This document shows, piece by piece, positions 40,039-47,656 of a stretch of 64,000 nucleotides of DNA. A program made the position numbers and the translations under genes. Below the pieces are notes generated by a model that did not search any database, was not told the origin of the DNA, and saw only the letters and a program-made list of their open reading frames with translations. Within the stretch, counting starts at the first letter, position 1; each line of letters opens with the position of its first letter. This DNA comes from Denitrificimonas caeni DSM 24390. GTDB taxonomy: Bacteria; Pseudomonadota; Gammaproteobacteria; Pseudomonadales; Pseudomonadaceae. Location: assembly GCF_000421765.1 (NCBI RefSeq), contig NZ_ATXQ01000005.1, forward strand, positions 168,480 to 232,479. The letters are read 5' to 3'.

Positions 40039-41255
40039 AGCTTATGCTCCAAAGTCAGTTGCACGACATCGGTGGATTGGCTTTCAAAGCCCACGCGACA
40101 ATAATCTAAGTAGTAGCGCCAGATCCGCTGAAAACGCTGGTCATACCCCATCTTTAATAACTCTTCACTGTGTGCAGAAAAATCCTGGTACCAGAGCTTT
40201 AAAGTGCGCGCGTAATCTTGGCCGAACGACAACTGGTTACTGATGGTGAAACCATGCTCTTGCGCCAATTCTTGCAATTGCTGCTTAGAGGGTAATAGGC
40301 CACCGGGGAAAATAAACATCTGGATAAAGTCGACATCATTTTGATAACGCTCGGCACGCGCATCTTCAATGGTGATGATTTGCAGTACCGCTTTGCCGCC
40401 TTGTTTCAGTAAACGTTTGAGCTGGGTGAAGTAGTCATGCCAATATTCTTTACCGACCGCTTCAAACATCTCAATACTGACAATATGATCAAACTGACCT
40501 TGCTGATGACGGTAATCCATTAACTGTAACTGCGCCTGCTCTGCTAAACCTTGGCGCTGCATACGCTGCTGGGCAAACTCCAGCTGCTCAGTCGACAAGG
40601 TAATACCCGTCACTGGATTGCCTTGCTGTGCCGCTCGCTCGGCAAAACCACCCCAACCGCAGCCGATTTCCAGAATATGTTGCCCTTCCTGCACATCCAG
40701 CTCATTGAGAATACGCTGATATTTATTGACCTGAGCCTGCGCCATTCTCTGCTCAGGCTGAGTAAACAAGGCACTGGAGTAACTCATGGTTTCATCCAGC
40801 CATAACTGATAGAAGTCATTACCTAAGTCATAGTGTGCACTGATGTTTTCGCGACTGTTTTCAATCGAATTATGATTGCTGCGATGGCGCTTTAAAAAGC
40901 GCTGATAAAACCAATTAAAGCCTAAACGCGTCTCACTGAGTGCTTGTTCATTGGCTGCGCCAAGCGTTAGCAAGGTATGCAAACATGGGCTATCAATCAA
41001 TTGGTCGGCATAGGCTTTGGCAAAACCCAGTTCACCTTGGCTGCTAAACAGCCAAATAAACTTTAGCGGCTGATGAATGATTAACTCAGCATGCACACCT
41101 GCCTCAGTACCACTAAAGCGACGCTGCTGATCACCAATACTGACCGTTAATGAGCCATGCTGCAGACGATCGAAAGGTAAGTGCTTGAGTAACCAAGCCG
41201 CCAATTTTGGTGCGCAGAATGAGCCGAAAAAACGGCTTTGTGTGCGGGTTAACAT
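40035..41255 (-). CDS. Cyclopropane-fatty-acid-synthase-like SAM methyltransferase
   Basis: A 406-residue protein of the CFA synthase superfamily acting on unsaturated phospholipid acyl chains. The SAM motif LEIGCGWGG is at residues 195-203, HYDLGND at 141-147 and MFEAVG at 263-268. Two bicarbonate ligands of true CFA synthases appear changed: the YSCAY cysteine (E. coli Cys139) is Ser161 in YSSAL, and the His266 equivalent is Gln292 in VLQIIT; the Glu (residue 265) is kept. This suggests methylation without cyclopropane ring closure, as in 11-methyl/furan fatty acid pathways. It overlaps DUF1365 and DUF3833 genes. Confidence 0.9.
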   Translation of the reverse strand: MLTRTQSRFFGSFCAPKLAAWLLKHLPFDRLQHGSLTVSIGDQQRRFSGTEAGVHAELIIHQPLKFIWLFSSQGELGFAKAYADQLIDSPCLHTLLTLGAANEQALSETRLGFNWFYQRFLKRHRSNHNSIENSRENISAHYDLGNDFYQLWLDETMSYSSALFTQPEQRMAQAQVNKYQRILNELDVQEGQHILEIGCGWGGFAERAAQQGNPVTGITLSTEQLEFAQQRMQRQGLAEQAQLQLMDYRHQQGQFDHIVSIEMFEAVGKEYWHDYFTQLKRLLKQGGKAVLQIITIEDARAERYQNDVDFIQMFIFPGGLLPSKQQLQELAQEHGFTISNQLSFGQDYARTLKLWYQDFSAHSEELLKMGYDQRFQRIWRYYLDYCRVGFESQSTDVVQLTLEHKL

Positions 41256-42025
41256 AATGTCATCTCCGAATGGCTGTATTGCACAGCTTCTAAATGCTTT
41301 GGGGTGCGGTGAAACTTACCGCCTTTAATAACGATTTTTAACGCCCACCAATGAATCAAGGCGATCACTTTAAGCATGCTTAAGGGGGCAAACCCCACTT
41401 GTTTAATTAACTGGCGATCAGTCAAATCCAAGACACGCCCCGCTTCACTGGCACTAAAAAACTCAACACCATCACGGGTTTCACGAATACTGGTAAAGAC
41501 CTTGTCGGCAGGCGCGCCAAAGCGAAAATGGTAGCGGGCATCCATGTCAATAAAGGGCGAGACATGGAAGACTTTCTGCGCCTGCGCCTGAATACTCTTT
41601 GCAGTACTGCCCGCCAGCTTGAGCACATAGTGATGCCACTGGCCGAAGGTATTGCTGACCTCGCCGATAATGGCCAACAACTGATTATTGGCATCGTAGG
41701 CATACCACATCGACAGCGGATTAAAGCTGTAGCCAAGCACCCGCGGATAACAGATCAACTCTGCCCGCGCAGGACGCTCGATGCCATACTGCGCTAGAAA
41801 ACCATCCAGCCATTGCCGCCACGGTGTGCCATCACGCGCGCCGTGGTCTTTGTAATTGAGGCTGACTAAATTAAAACGATTAAGACTCAACCAACGCAGT
41901 TTTTGGCTTTCTTGGGCAATCTCATCCAAATCTACCTTGAGACTGAAAGTGCGATAGGCAAAGCGATACTCCACAGGCTGCTTGCGCGCATGAGCGACTT
42001 GACCAACATACAACTGCGAAGTCAT
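41249..42025 (-). CDS. DUF1365-family protein
   Basis: A 258-residue DUF1365 protein. Typical segments are YVGQVAHARKQPVEYRFAYR at the N-terminus, YPRVLGYSFNPLSMWYAYD, and the FHVSPFIDMDARYHF motif. GGGAGG six bases before the ATG at 42025 fixes the start, in a 4-base overlap (ATGA) with the FAD gene. Family members are linked to Cfa-like enzymes and FAD oxidoreductases in light/singlet-oxygen regulons; a lipid-related activity is inferred only from this association. Confidence 0.9.
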   Translation of the reverse strand: MTSQLYVGQVAHARKQPVEYRFAYRTFSLKVDLDEIAQESQKLRWLSLNRFNLVSLNYKDHGARDGTPWRQWLDGFLAQYGIERPARAELICYPRVLGYSFNPLSMWYAYDANNQLLAIIGEVSNTFGQWHHYVLKLAGSTAKSIQAQAQKVFHVSPFIDMDARYHFRFGAPADKVFTSIRETRDGVEFFSASEAGRVLDLTDRQLIKQVGFAPLSMLKVIALIHWWALKIVIKGGKFHRTPKHLEAVQYSHSEMTLC

Positions 42026-43311
42026 GAGGCCTCCCAGGGCAAATGTATTTGCCACAGTCTGGCTACGCGCACAGCACTGGCTAAACCGTCTTCATGAAAG
42101 CCGTAGCCGCCGTACGCGCCAGCAAACCAACAGTTCTTTAAGCCTTGAATACGCGGCAATTGCGCTTGCGCTTGGATCGCTTGCGGATCAAAGACTGGAT
42201 GTTGATAATCAATTTTCTTCAACACCAAATCAGCACGCGGTTCAATCACTGGGTTTAAAGTGACAAAGATATTCTCTGCAGTATTAAGCGGTTGCAGTGC
42301 ATTCATCCAATAAGTCACCGCGACCGCGCGCTGTGCTTGATAATTTTCACCGCTGGAATAATTCCACGCCGCCCAAGCCAATTTTTTCTTGGGCATTTGC
42401 GCAGGATCGGTATGCAACCAAGCGCAATTATGTTGGTAGGTAAAGTTCTGCAACAAAGCGAATGTTGGATCATTGAGCAAGGCATAGGCTTCATCCGCAT
42501 GACAGGCAAAGATCACATGGTCAAAGACATAGCTTTGGCCATCACTGCTGCGCAACGACACTGTGTGCCCTGCTCTTTCACCGAGCGCCACCTCAGTCAC
42601 CCCATGCTGATAAACAGCAAAGCGGTTCAGGGCAACGATTTTTTCTAAATAGGTACGCGCACCATTGATCACGGTACGCCACTGCGGCCGATCGTTAATA
42701 TTTAACAGACCATGATTGGCAAAAAACTGCAGAAAACTCTGCGCCGGAAACTGCAGCATGGTTTCGGTTGGGCAGGACCAAATGGCTGCCGCCATCGGTA
42801 ATAAATAATCCTGCTGCATGCTCTGACCAAAACCGTTTTCAGTCAAATAATCACCGAGAGTAAAATGTTTAGGTAAGCCATGTACAAGATCAGTTTTAGC
42901 CAGCTTATTAAAACGCAAAATATCCGCAATCATCCGCCAGTAGCGAGGCGAAAAAAGGTTCTTGCGCTGAGCAAATAAGGTATTGAGGTTATTACCGGCG
43001 TACTCCAAGCGGCCCTGGTCAATCGATACGGCAAAACTCATGTCCGTTGGGTGGGTGGCGACATCTAAGTGAGCAAACATCGCTTTAAGCAAAGGGTAGT
43101 TGGGCTCGTTATAGACAATAAAGCCTGTATCCACTGGGGTTTGCTCGCCATTGTCCAAGGTCACATCCAAGGTATTGGTATGCCCACCCAGCGTTGAGTT
43201 TTTCTCAAATAGAGTGACCTCGTGTTTTTGGCTAAGAAACCATGCACTGCTGATGCCGCTGATGCCGCTGCCAATCACTGCCACTTTGTATTTTTTATCT
43301 GAGTCGAACAT
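42022..43311 (-). CDS. FAD-dependent amine-oxidase-like oxidoreductase
   Basis: A 429-residue flavoprotein. The N-terminal dinucleotide-binding motif is VAVIGSGISGISSAWFLS (residues 10-27), with LFEKNSTLGGHTNTL next. The C-terminal FAD contact is FAGAYGGYGFHEDGLASAVR. The family is annotated as NAD(P)-binding amine oxidase-like and accompanies DUF1365 and Cfa-like genes. A desaturase-type role on methylated fatty acids is possible by analogy to the furan fatty acid pathway of Rhodobacter. It is first gene of the leftward cluster, divergent from the SDR gene. Confidence 0.9.
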   Translation of the reverse strand: MFDSDKKYKVAVIGSGISGISSAWFLSQKHEVTLFEKNSTLGGHTNTLDVTLDNGEQTPVDTGFIVYNEPNYPLLKAMFAHLDVATHPTDMSFAVSIDQGRLEYAGNNLNTLFAQRKNLFSPRYWRMIADILRFNKLAKTDLVHGLPKHFTLGDYLTENGFGQSMQQDYLLPMAAAIWSCPTETMLQFPAQSFLQFFANHGLLNINDRPQWRTVINGARTYLEKIVALNRFAVYQHGVTEVALGERAGHTVSLRSSDGQSYVFDHVIFACHADEAYALLNDPTFALLQNFTYQHNCAWLHTDPAQMPKKKLAWAAWNYSSGENYQAQRAVAVTYWMNALQPLNTAENIFVTLNPVIEPRADLVLKKIDYQHPVFDPQAIQAQAQLPRIQGLKNCWFAGAYGGYGFHEDGLASAVRVARLWQIHLPWEAS

Positions 43312-43320
43312 TTTCCTGAC

Positions 43321-43379
43321 ACCTTGTGCAAATTTGCTATATATTAGTTATACACAACCTATACGCACTTGTACAAGGT
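43321..43379. promoter_or_regulatory. Candidate operator in divergent promoter region
   Basis: An 11-bp inverted repeat, ACCTTGTGCAA (43321-43331) and TTGTACAAGGT (43369-43379), brackets the shared promoter region of the FAD and SDR genes. Between them, TACACAACCTATAC (43351-43364) matches TACACAACTTATGC upstream of the LitR-like gene (38944-38957). CTTGTACAAG at 43368-43377 is a perfect palindrome lying just before the SDR start codon. Confidence 0.5.
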
Positions 43380-43384
43380 ACCGC

Positions 43385-44158
43385 ATGAAAAATAATATTG
43401 CGCAACAACGCATCTGGATCGTCGGCGCCTCCCAAGGCATTGGCTTGGAACTGGTGAAAATATGGTTAAAGCAAGGTCATCAGGTGTTGGCTTCAGCTCG
43501 ACAGGCTCAGCAATCATCTGCTCTAACCGAGTTAAAACAGCAATATGGCGAGCAGTTACAATGCTTAAATGTTGATGTCAGCGATGCGCAAGATTGTGCT
43601 ATTCAAGCGCAACGGGCTTGGGCAGCGTTCACTGGTTTAGACATGTGGTTTTACAATGTCGGCGCTTATCAGCCCATGACCTCTGAGGAATGGGATTGGT
43701 CAGCTTTTGTGCAGATGAATCAAAGCAATTATTTAGGCGCAGTGGCGTTAATGTTGCCTTTGCAAAAACTATTTAAAGCACAAGGTCATGGCCGTTGGAT
43801 CTGGAATGCCAGCCTCGCGGCATATTTCGGTCTGCCCTACGGTGGCGGCTATTCAGCGCCGAAAGCCGCTCTAGTGAATCTAGCTGAGGCTTTGCAGCCT
43901 GAACTTGCCGTGCAGAACATCGACTTACAAATTATCAATCACGGCTTTGTCCGCACCCGCTTAACCGAGAAAAATGAATTTGCTATGCCCGGTCTATTAG
44001 AGCCCATCGAGGCTGCACAACAGATCGCTCATGCCTTAGATCGCAGCACAGCGTTTGAAATACGCTTTCCATGGCGTTTACGCATAGTACTGAGTCTATT
44101 CAAATGGATGCCCTACTCGTGGTCATTGGCACTGACCCGAAAAATGTTAAGGAGTTAA
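43385..44158 (+). CDS. Short-chain dehydrogenase/reductase
   Basis: A 257-residue classical SDR. The cofactor motif GASQGIG lies near residues 15-21, the catalytic Ser is in NASLAAYFG, and the catalytic Tyr/Lys pair is in YSAPK. Position-39 residues (SARQ) suggest NADP preference. The ATG at 43385 directly follows the CTTGTACAAGG palindrome, whose AAGG may double as the ribosome binding site. It heads the rightward arm of the LOV/LitR cluster, 3 bases before the NTF2-like gene. Substrate unknown. Confidence 0.92.
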   Translation: MKNNIAQQRIWIVGASQGIGLELVKIWLKQGHQVLASARQAQQSSALTELKQQYGEQLQCLNVDVSDAQDCAIQAQRAWAAFTGLDMWFYNVGAYQPMTSEEWDWSAFVQMNQSNYLGAVALMLPLQKLFKAQGHGRWIWNASLAAYFGLPYGGGYSAPKAALVNLAEALQPELAVQNIDLQIINHGFVRTRLTEKNEFAMPGLLEPIEAAQQIAHALDRSTAFEIRFPWRLRIVLSLFKWMPYSWSLALTRKMLRS

Positions 44159-44161
44159 ATA

Positions 44162-44599
44162 ATGCTGATCACTGATAAGGTTTTAGAAAACTACAAGCAA
44201 CTGTTTGAAAATCTTAGCCAGCAATCCGTAGAGGAGGAGTTTTTGCAGGTGTTTAGTAGCGATGTGTACTTTAAAGACCCCTTTAACGCCGTGCATGGTT
44301 TGGCCAAAATGCAAACTATTTTCCGTCACATGTTCAGCACGCTACACGAACCAAAGTTTCGTATTTTAGACCTTGCCAGCAGCCACAACAGGGGCTTTTT
44401 GGAGTGGCAGTTTACCTTTAAGCTCAAAGCCAATGCCGAGCAGCAACTGATTAAAGGGGTCAGCAAAATTGCAATCAATGAGCAGGGAAAAGTCTGTAGC
44501 CACATTGATTACTGGGATACCGGTGAATACGTCTATCTTAAAGTCCCTTTGCTGAAAAGCATCATTGCTCTGATTAATAAGCGTTTGAGCAGCTCATGA
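44162..44599 (+). CDS. NTF2/SnoaL-like protein
   Basis: A 145-residue cone-shaped NTF2-fold protein, recognised from EEEFLQVFSSDVYFKDPFNA, the FRHMFSTLHEPKFRI helix and the HIDYWDTGEYVYLKVP end. SnoaL-like proteins are small isomerases, hydrolases or ligand binders; no catalytic residue can be assigned with confidence. It lies between the SDR and MFS genes (3-base gap and 4-base overlap) and is conserved in the light-inducible cluster of Pseudomonas as I recall it. Confidence 0.82.
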   Translation: MLITDKVLENYKQLFENLSQQSVEEEFLQVFSSDVYFKDPFNAVHGLAKMQTIFRHMFSTLHEPKFRILDLASSHNRGFLEWQFTFKLKANAEQQLIKGVSKIAINEQGKVCSHIDYWDTGEYVYLKVPLLKSIIALINKRLSSS

Positions 44600-45855
44600 A
44601 CAGCCGCTCAGCTTTTAGCCAGCCACTGATTTACGGATTTGCATCTTGGCCGCTGGCGATGCTGGGTATTCCTTTGTATGTGTATTTGCCGAGCTATTAC
44701 CATCAGTTGGGTCTTGAACTGGCAGTGATTGGCAGCATGCTGCTGTTGGCGCGGATCAGCGATGTAATCTCGGATCCCTTAGTGGGCTTGCTCTGTGATC
44801 AGAGCACACAGCGCGGCCGTTACGGCCTGATGATTCTGGGCTGGGCGCTGTTGTTAATTGGTTTATGGCAATTGTTGCTGCCTGTGCAAGTCAGCACTGT
44901 ACGCCTGTTAATCTGGGCGATGTGGGTGTATCTGGCCTGGACCTTAATCATGATCCCCTATCAAGCTTTAAGTGCCGAAGTCAGTCAGCACGCCCATGTA
45001 AAAACCTACTACACCGCCAGTCGCGAAGGCTTTGCTGTAATTGGAGTGATCACGGTATTAGTGCTGCCTTTTGCTCTGGATGACAGCCAAGATTATCAGC
45101 AACTGTTTCGCCTGCTGTACCCGTTGGTCAGCATCAGTCTAACCTTAGCTTTAGCGGTATTGTTCTGGCGCTTACGGCTGCTACAGCCCACTATGCAGAC
45201 TGATAAAAAACCCATACTCAACCTGCAAGCGTGGCGTTTGGCTTGGAGAGATCAGCGCAGTCGCAGACTATTGCCGGCATACTTTCTTAATAGTTTAGCC
45301 AACGCCTTGCCGGCGACATTATTTTTATTTTTTGTCGAGCATTACTTACAGCTCAACCAATACATGGGCGTATTGCTGCTGGGCTTTTTCCTCAGTGGCA
45401 TCTTGGCCCTACCGCTGTGGGTGCGTTTAGCCAAAAGGTTCGGCAAATACAGCGCTTGGCGCATCTCAATGCTCAGCGCTTGCCTAAGCTTTATTTGGGT
45501 CTTTAGCTTAGCGCCTAGCAGTCTCTGGGGCTTTGCTCTGATCTGTTTATTCTCAGGTTTAAGTGTCGCTGCCGACGTGGCACTGCCCGCCTCAATTCAA
45601 GCCGATATTGCTCAAGACTTAAGCAGCAAAAACGGCAACATGAGCGGTGTGCTGTTTGCCGTGTGGGGTATGCTAACTAAGTTGGCTTTAGCTTTAGCGG
45701 TGGGTCTAGCGTTGCCGGCACTGGGCTGGCTCGGCTGGGAACAACAGAGTCCGGCGAGCTTACAGGGCTTGCTCTGGCTGTACGCTGGTGCGCCGGTAGC
45801 ACTTAAGCTGGTTGCGCTGTATTGGCTACGCCGCGCAGATACGCTGGCAGATTAA
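44596..45855 (+). CDS. MFS transporter, GPH/MelB-like
   Basis: A 419-residue, 12-helix inner membrane carrier. The first cytoplasmic loop contains ARISDVISDPLVGLLCDQST followed by RGRYG, characteristic of the glycoside-pentoside-hexuronide:cation symporter group. The AEVSQHAHVKTYYTASREGF segment fits as well. The ligand in this lipid and light-associated context is unknown; sugars are not necessarily the substrate. It overlaps the convergent DUF393 gene by 4 bases. Confidence 0.88.
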   Translation: MNSRSAFSQPLIYGFASWPLAMLGIPLYVYLPSYYHQLGLELAVIGSMLLLARISDVISDPLVGLLCDQSTQRGRYGLMILGWALLLIGLWQLLLPVQVSTVRLLIWAMWVYLAWTLIMIPYQALSAEVSQHAHVKTYYTASREGFAVIGVITVLVLPFALDDSQDYQQLFRLLYPLVSISLTLALAVLFWRLRLLQPTMQTDKKPILNLQAWRLAWRDQRSRRLLPAYFLNSLANALPATLFLFFVEHYLQLNQYMGVLLLGFFLSGILALPLWVRLAKRFGKYSAWRISMLSACLSFIWVFSLAPSSLWGFALICLFSGLSVAADVALPASIQADIAQDLSSKNGNMSGVLFAVWGMLTKLALALAVGLALPALGWLGWEQQSPASLQGLLWLYAGAPVALKLVALYWLRRADTLAD

Positions 45856-46208
45856 TGAATCTCACAACTGCTGGAGTTGCGACGTCGCCATTTCGCCCAA
45901 AGGTTATAGGTAAAGTTACCGATCTGGCTTATTCCCGGCAGGCTGAGCAAGGCTACAGTTTTTCGCAGACCCGCGGCATGCCAGTACGCCATAGTCGCGT
46001 TGAAACCAATGTGCATGGTCTGCCCATCAAAGTAATGAATACGGGTGAGCATGTCTTCAAGGCTGTAACCCTGCGGCAGCTGAAAATCTTGCGCACTGAT
46101 ATCAACTAACTGCACCTGTGGTTCTAAGCGAGAGCGCAGATGCTCGATCTCTTTGCGGCAAAGTCCGCATGACGCATCGTAGTAAAGTTGAGCGCTGCGA
46201 GTTGCCAT
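45852..46208 (-). CDS. DCC-family thiol-disulfide oxidoreductase-like protein (DUF393)
   Basis: A 118-residue DUF393 protein with the diagnostic YYDASCGLCRKEI motif near the N-terminus (CxxC at residues 14-17) and HIGFNATMAYWHAAG in the middle. The family is predicted to be thioredoxin-like; activity is not characterised. It is convergent with the MFS gene and its upstream region contains TTTGTATAAG (46261-46270), loosely like the motif at the other cluster promoters. AAGGAG precedes the start. Confidence 0.88.
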   Translation of the reverse strand: MATRSAQLYYDASCGLCRKEIEHLRSRLEPQVQLVDISAQDFQLPQGYSLEDMLTRIHYFDGQTMHIGFNATMAYWHAAGLRKTVALLSLPGISQIGNFTYNLWAKWRRRNSSSCEIH

Positions 46209-46331
46209 ACCGGCTCCTTAAACACATACGTATAAGACACCAGCATAGTATCCGTCTAATGTTTGTATAAGAAAAGCCCCATATCAAGCTATCAGCCGAT
46301 ATTACGCACCTGCCGTATCACCTTTACACCC

Positions 46332-46593
46332 ACAAGGTATGGCATGCGTATATCGTCCTTGCTACTTTGCTTTGCTAAATCCTATAAATAAGTCTGTGCA
46401 TGCCGTACTTCGGGGTAAGTGTTAATCCGTCGATGAACCCATCCAGGGTTCAACTCCGGCGCTCGTCATCCTTGACTCGCTCACCACACCCACCCCAAAG
46501 CACTCGTTGATCATTTGCAGGGTTTGCGCTACTGCAGTTCCAATCAGCTGTGCAGATTTTCAATTACTGCAGACCAACAGAACTTAATAAAAC
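46332..46593. repeat. 262-base direct repeat, unit 1
   Basis: Matches 46747-47008 at an offset of exactly 415 bases with roughly 90% identity by eye, from acaaggtatGGCATGC to aacttaataaaac. It contains element C2. Its first bases look like the right end of a truncated C4-type element. Confidence 0.9.
46398..46514 (-). repeat. Palindromic element copy C2
   Basis: Read on the minus strand: left box ATGATCAACGA (46504-46514), left arm from GTGCTTTGGGGT, core with AAGGATGACGAGCGCC and hairpin GAACCCTGGATGGGTTC, right arm ending ACCCCGAAGTAC, then GGCATGC (46398-46404). Confidence 0.88.
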
Positions 46594-46646
46594 CCCACAA
46601 AATGATGGTTTAAAAGAGCCCTACTACACACCCGCACACAACATCA

Positions 46647-46762
46647 CTCATCAATGAGTATCTTGTTGGTGTCGCGATCAGCGGAGCCAGGGATGGCGTA
46701 GCCCCGAATCGGGTCAGGATGACCCGTTGAGGGAACAGCGATACCAACAAGATACGGCATGC
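46647..46762 (+). repeat. Palindromic element copy C4
   Basis: Left box CTCATCAATGA (46647-46657). The arms GTATCTTGTTGGTGTCGC (46658-46675) and GCGATACCAACAAGATAC (46738-46755) are complementary at 17 of 18 positions but unrelated to the C1-C3 arms. The core has AGGGATGGCGTAGCCCC and hairpin CGGGTCAGGATGACCCG. GGCATGC follows at 46756-46762. Confidence 0.88.
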
Positions 46763-47008
46763 GCATATCATCCTTGCTACTTTGCTTTGCTAAAGCCTAT
46801 AAACAAGTTTGTGCATGCCGTACTTCGGGGCAAGTGTTAACCCGTCGATGAACCCATCCAGGGTTCAACTCCGGCGCTCGTCATCCTTGACTCGCTCACC
46901 ACACCCACCCCGAAGTACTCGTTGATCATTTACAGAGTTTGCACCAGTGCAGTTCCAATCAACTGTGCAGATTTTCACGTACTGCAGACCAACAGAACAT
47001 AACAAAAC
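46747..47008. repeat. 262-base direct repeat, unit 2
   Basis: Second copy of the repeat at 46332-46593. It contains element C3; its left end is the right arm of C4 and its right end enters the DUF2058 terminator. Confidence 0.9.
46813..46929 (-). repeat. Palindromic element copy C3
   Basis: On the minus strand: left box ATGATCAACGA (46919-46929), left arm from GTACTTCGGGGT, core with AAGGATGACGAGCGCC, right arm ending CCCCGAAGTAC, then GGCATGC (46813-46819). The outer 11 bases of the two arms are perfectly complementary. Confidence 0.9.
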
Positions 47009-47040
47009 AGGCGCAGTCTCGGAAAAAATCTGCGCCTGTT
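47006..47040 (-). terminator. Terminator of DUF2058 gene
   Basis: An 11-bp perfect stem, AACAGGCGCAG / CTGCGCCTGTT, with a 13-base loop, followed on the minus strand by TTGTT. It lies 20 bases after the DUF2058 stop codon. Confidence 0.75.
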
Positions 47041-47060
47041 GGTGGTTCAGTAAATGATGC

Positions 47061-47600
47061 TTACCACATTAAATCGTCAGGAATCTGATAGGCCGCATAA
47101 GGATCATCATCGCTGGCGGCTTCGCTAACCACATTAAGCAAAACGATACGCTGCGCATCACGTTCTTGAATTTTCAGCGCGGCTTCGCGGGGAATAATTT
47201 CGTAGCCACCGCCGTGCTTGACAATGGCTAAACTGCCGCTGCTGAGCTTATTGCGCACCATATCATTGACCGCAATGCGCTTCACTTTTTTATGATCAAC
47301 AAAGTTGTAATAGTCTTCGCTGTTGAGTTTCGGCAAACGTGCATTTTCAATCAACTGGCGAATTTGTGCTATTTGCGCTTTACGTTCAACTTTTTCTTGC
47401 TGTTCACGATTGAGCGCTTGGTCGCGCTGCTGCTTCTCAGCCATGGCTTTGAGCGCTGCTTGACGTTGCGTTTCATCGACTTCAACCGCGCCTTTCTTCT
47501 CAAGGCGATGCTGTCTTTTTTGATCTTTAGTGGCTTGCTTAACTTGTTTCTCGTTGACCAGCCCCGCTTTAAGCATCTGATCGCGTAAAGATAAACTCAT
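47061..47600 (-). CDS. DUF2058 family protein (YaiL-like)
   Basis: A 179-residue soluble protein. A highly charged, Lys/Gln/Glu-rich helix covers residues about 15-80 (MLKAGLVNEKQVKQATKDQK onward). A compact C-terminal DUF2058 domain follows (SEDYYNFVDHKKVKRIAVND; HGGGYEIIPREAALKI) and ends DDPYAAYQIPDDLMW. E. coli YaiL is the reference member; function unknown, though the basic coiled coil suggests nucleic acid or ribosome contact. mazG lies 56 bases upstream on the same strand. Confidence 0.9.
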   Translation of the reverse strand: MSLSLRDQMLKAGLVNEKQVKQATKDQKRQHRLEKKGAVEVDETQRQAALKAMAEKQQRDQALNREQQEKVERKAQIAQIRQLIENARLPKLNSEDYYNFVDHKKVKRIAVNDMVRNKLSSGSLAIVKHGGGYEIIPREAALKIQERDAQRIVLLNVVSEAASDDDPYAAYQIPDDLMW

Positions 47601-47656
47601 GAGATTCTAAACCTGTCTTCTATCATTTAAAAAACACAACACTCCAAACCGAGCGT

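Larger units (their letters stand above)
46209..47060. other. 852-base gene-free repeat region
   Basis: No coding region is supported here. The interval contains the DUF393 promoter region, a 262-base direct repeat present twice, three palindromic elements (C2, C4, C3) and the DUF2058 terminator. Confidence 0.8.

Noticed and set aside
43151..43384. N-terminal extension of the SDR to 43151
   Set aside because: It would overlap the divergent FAD gene and its promoter region; the ATG at 43385 directly precedes the SDR Rossmann motif.
46398..46929. Integron attC array
   Set aside because: Repeated imperfect palindromes of about 100 bases fit superficially, but RYYYAAC/GTTRRRY core sites are not paired at the arm ends, no cassette ORFs lie between copies and no integrase is seen.
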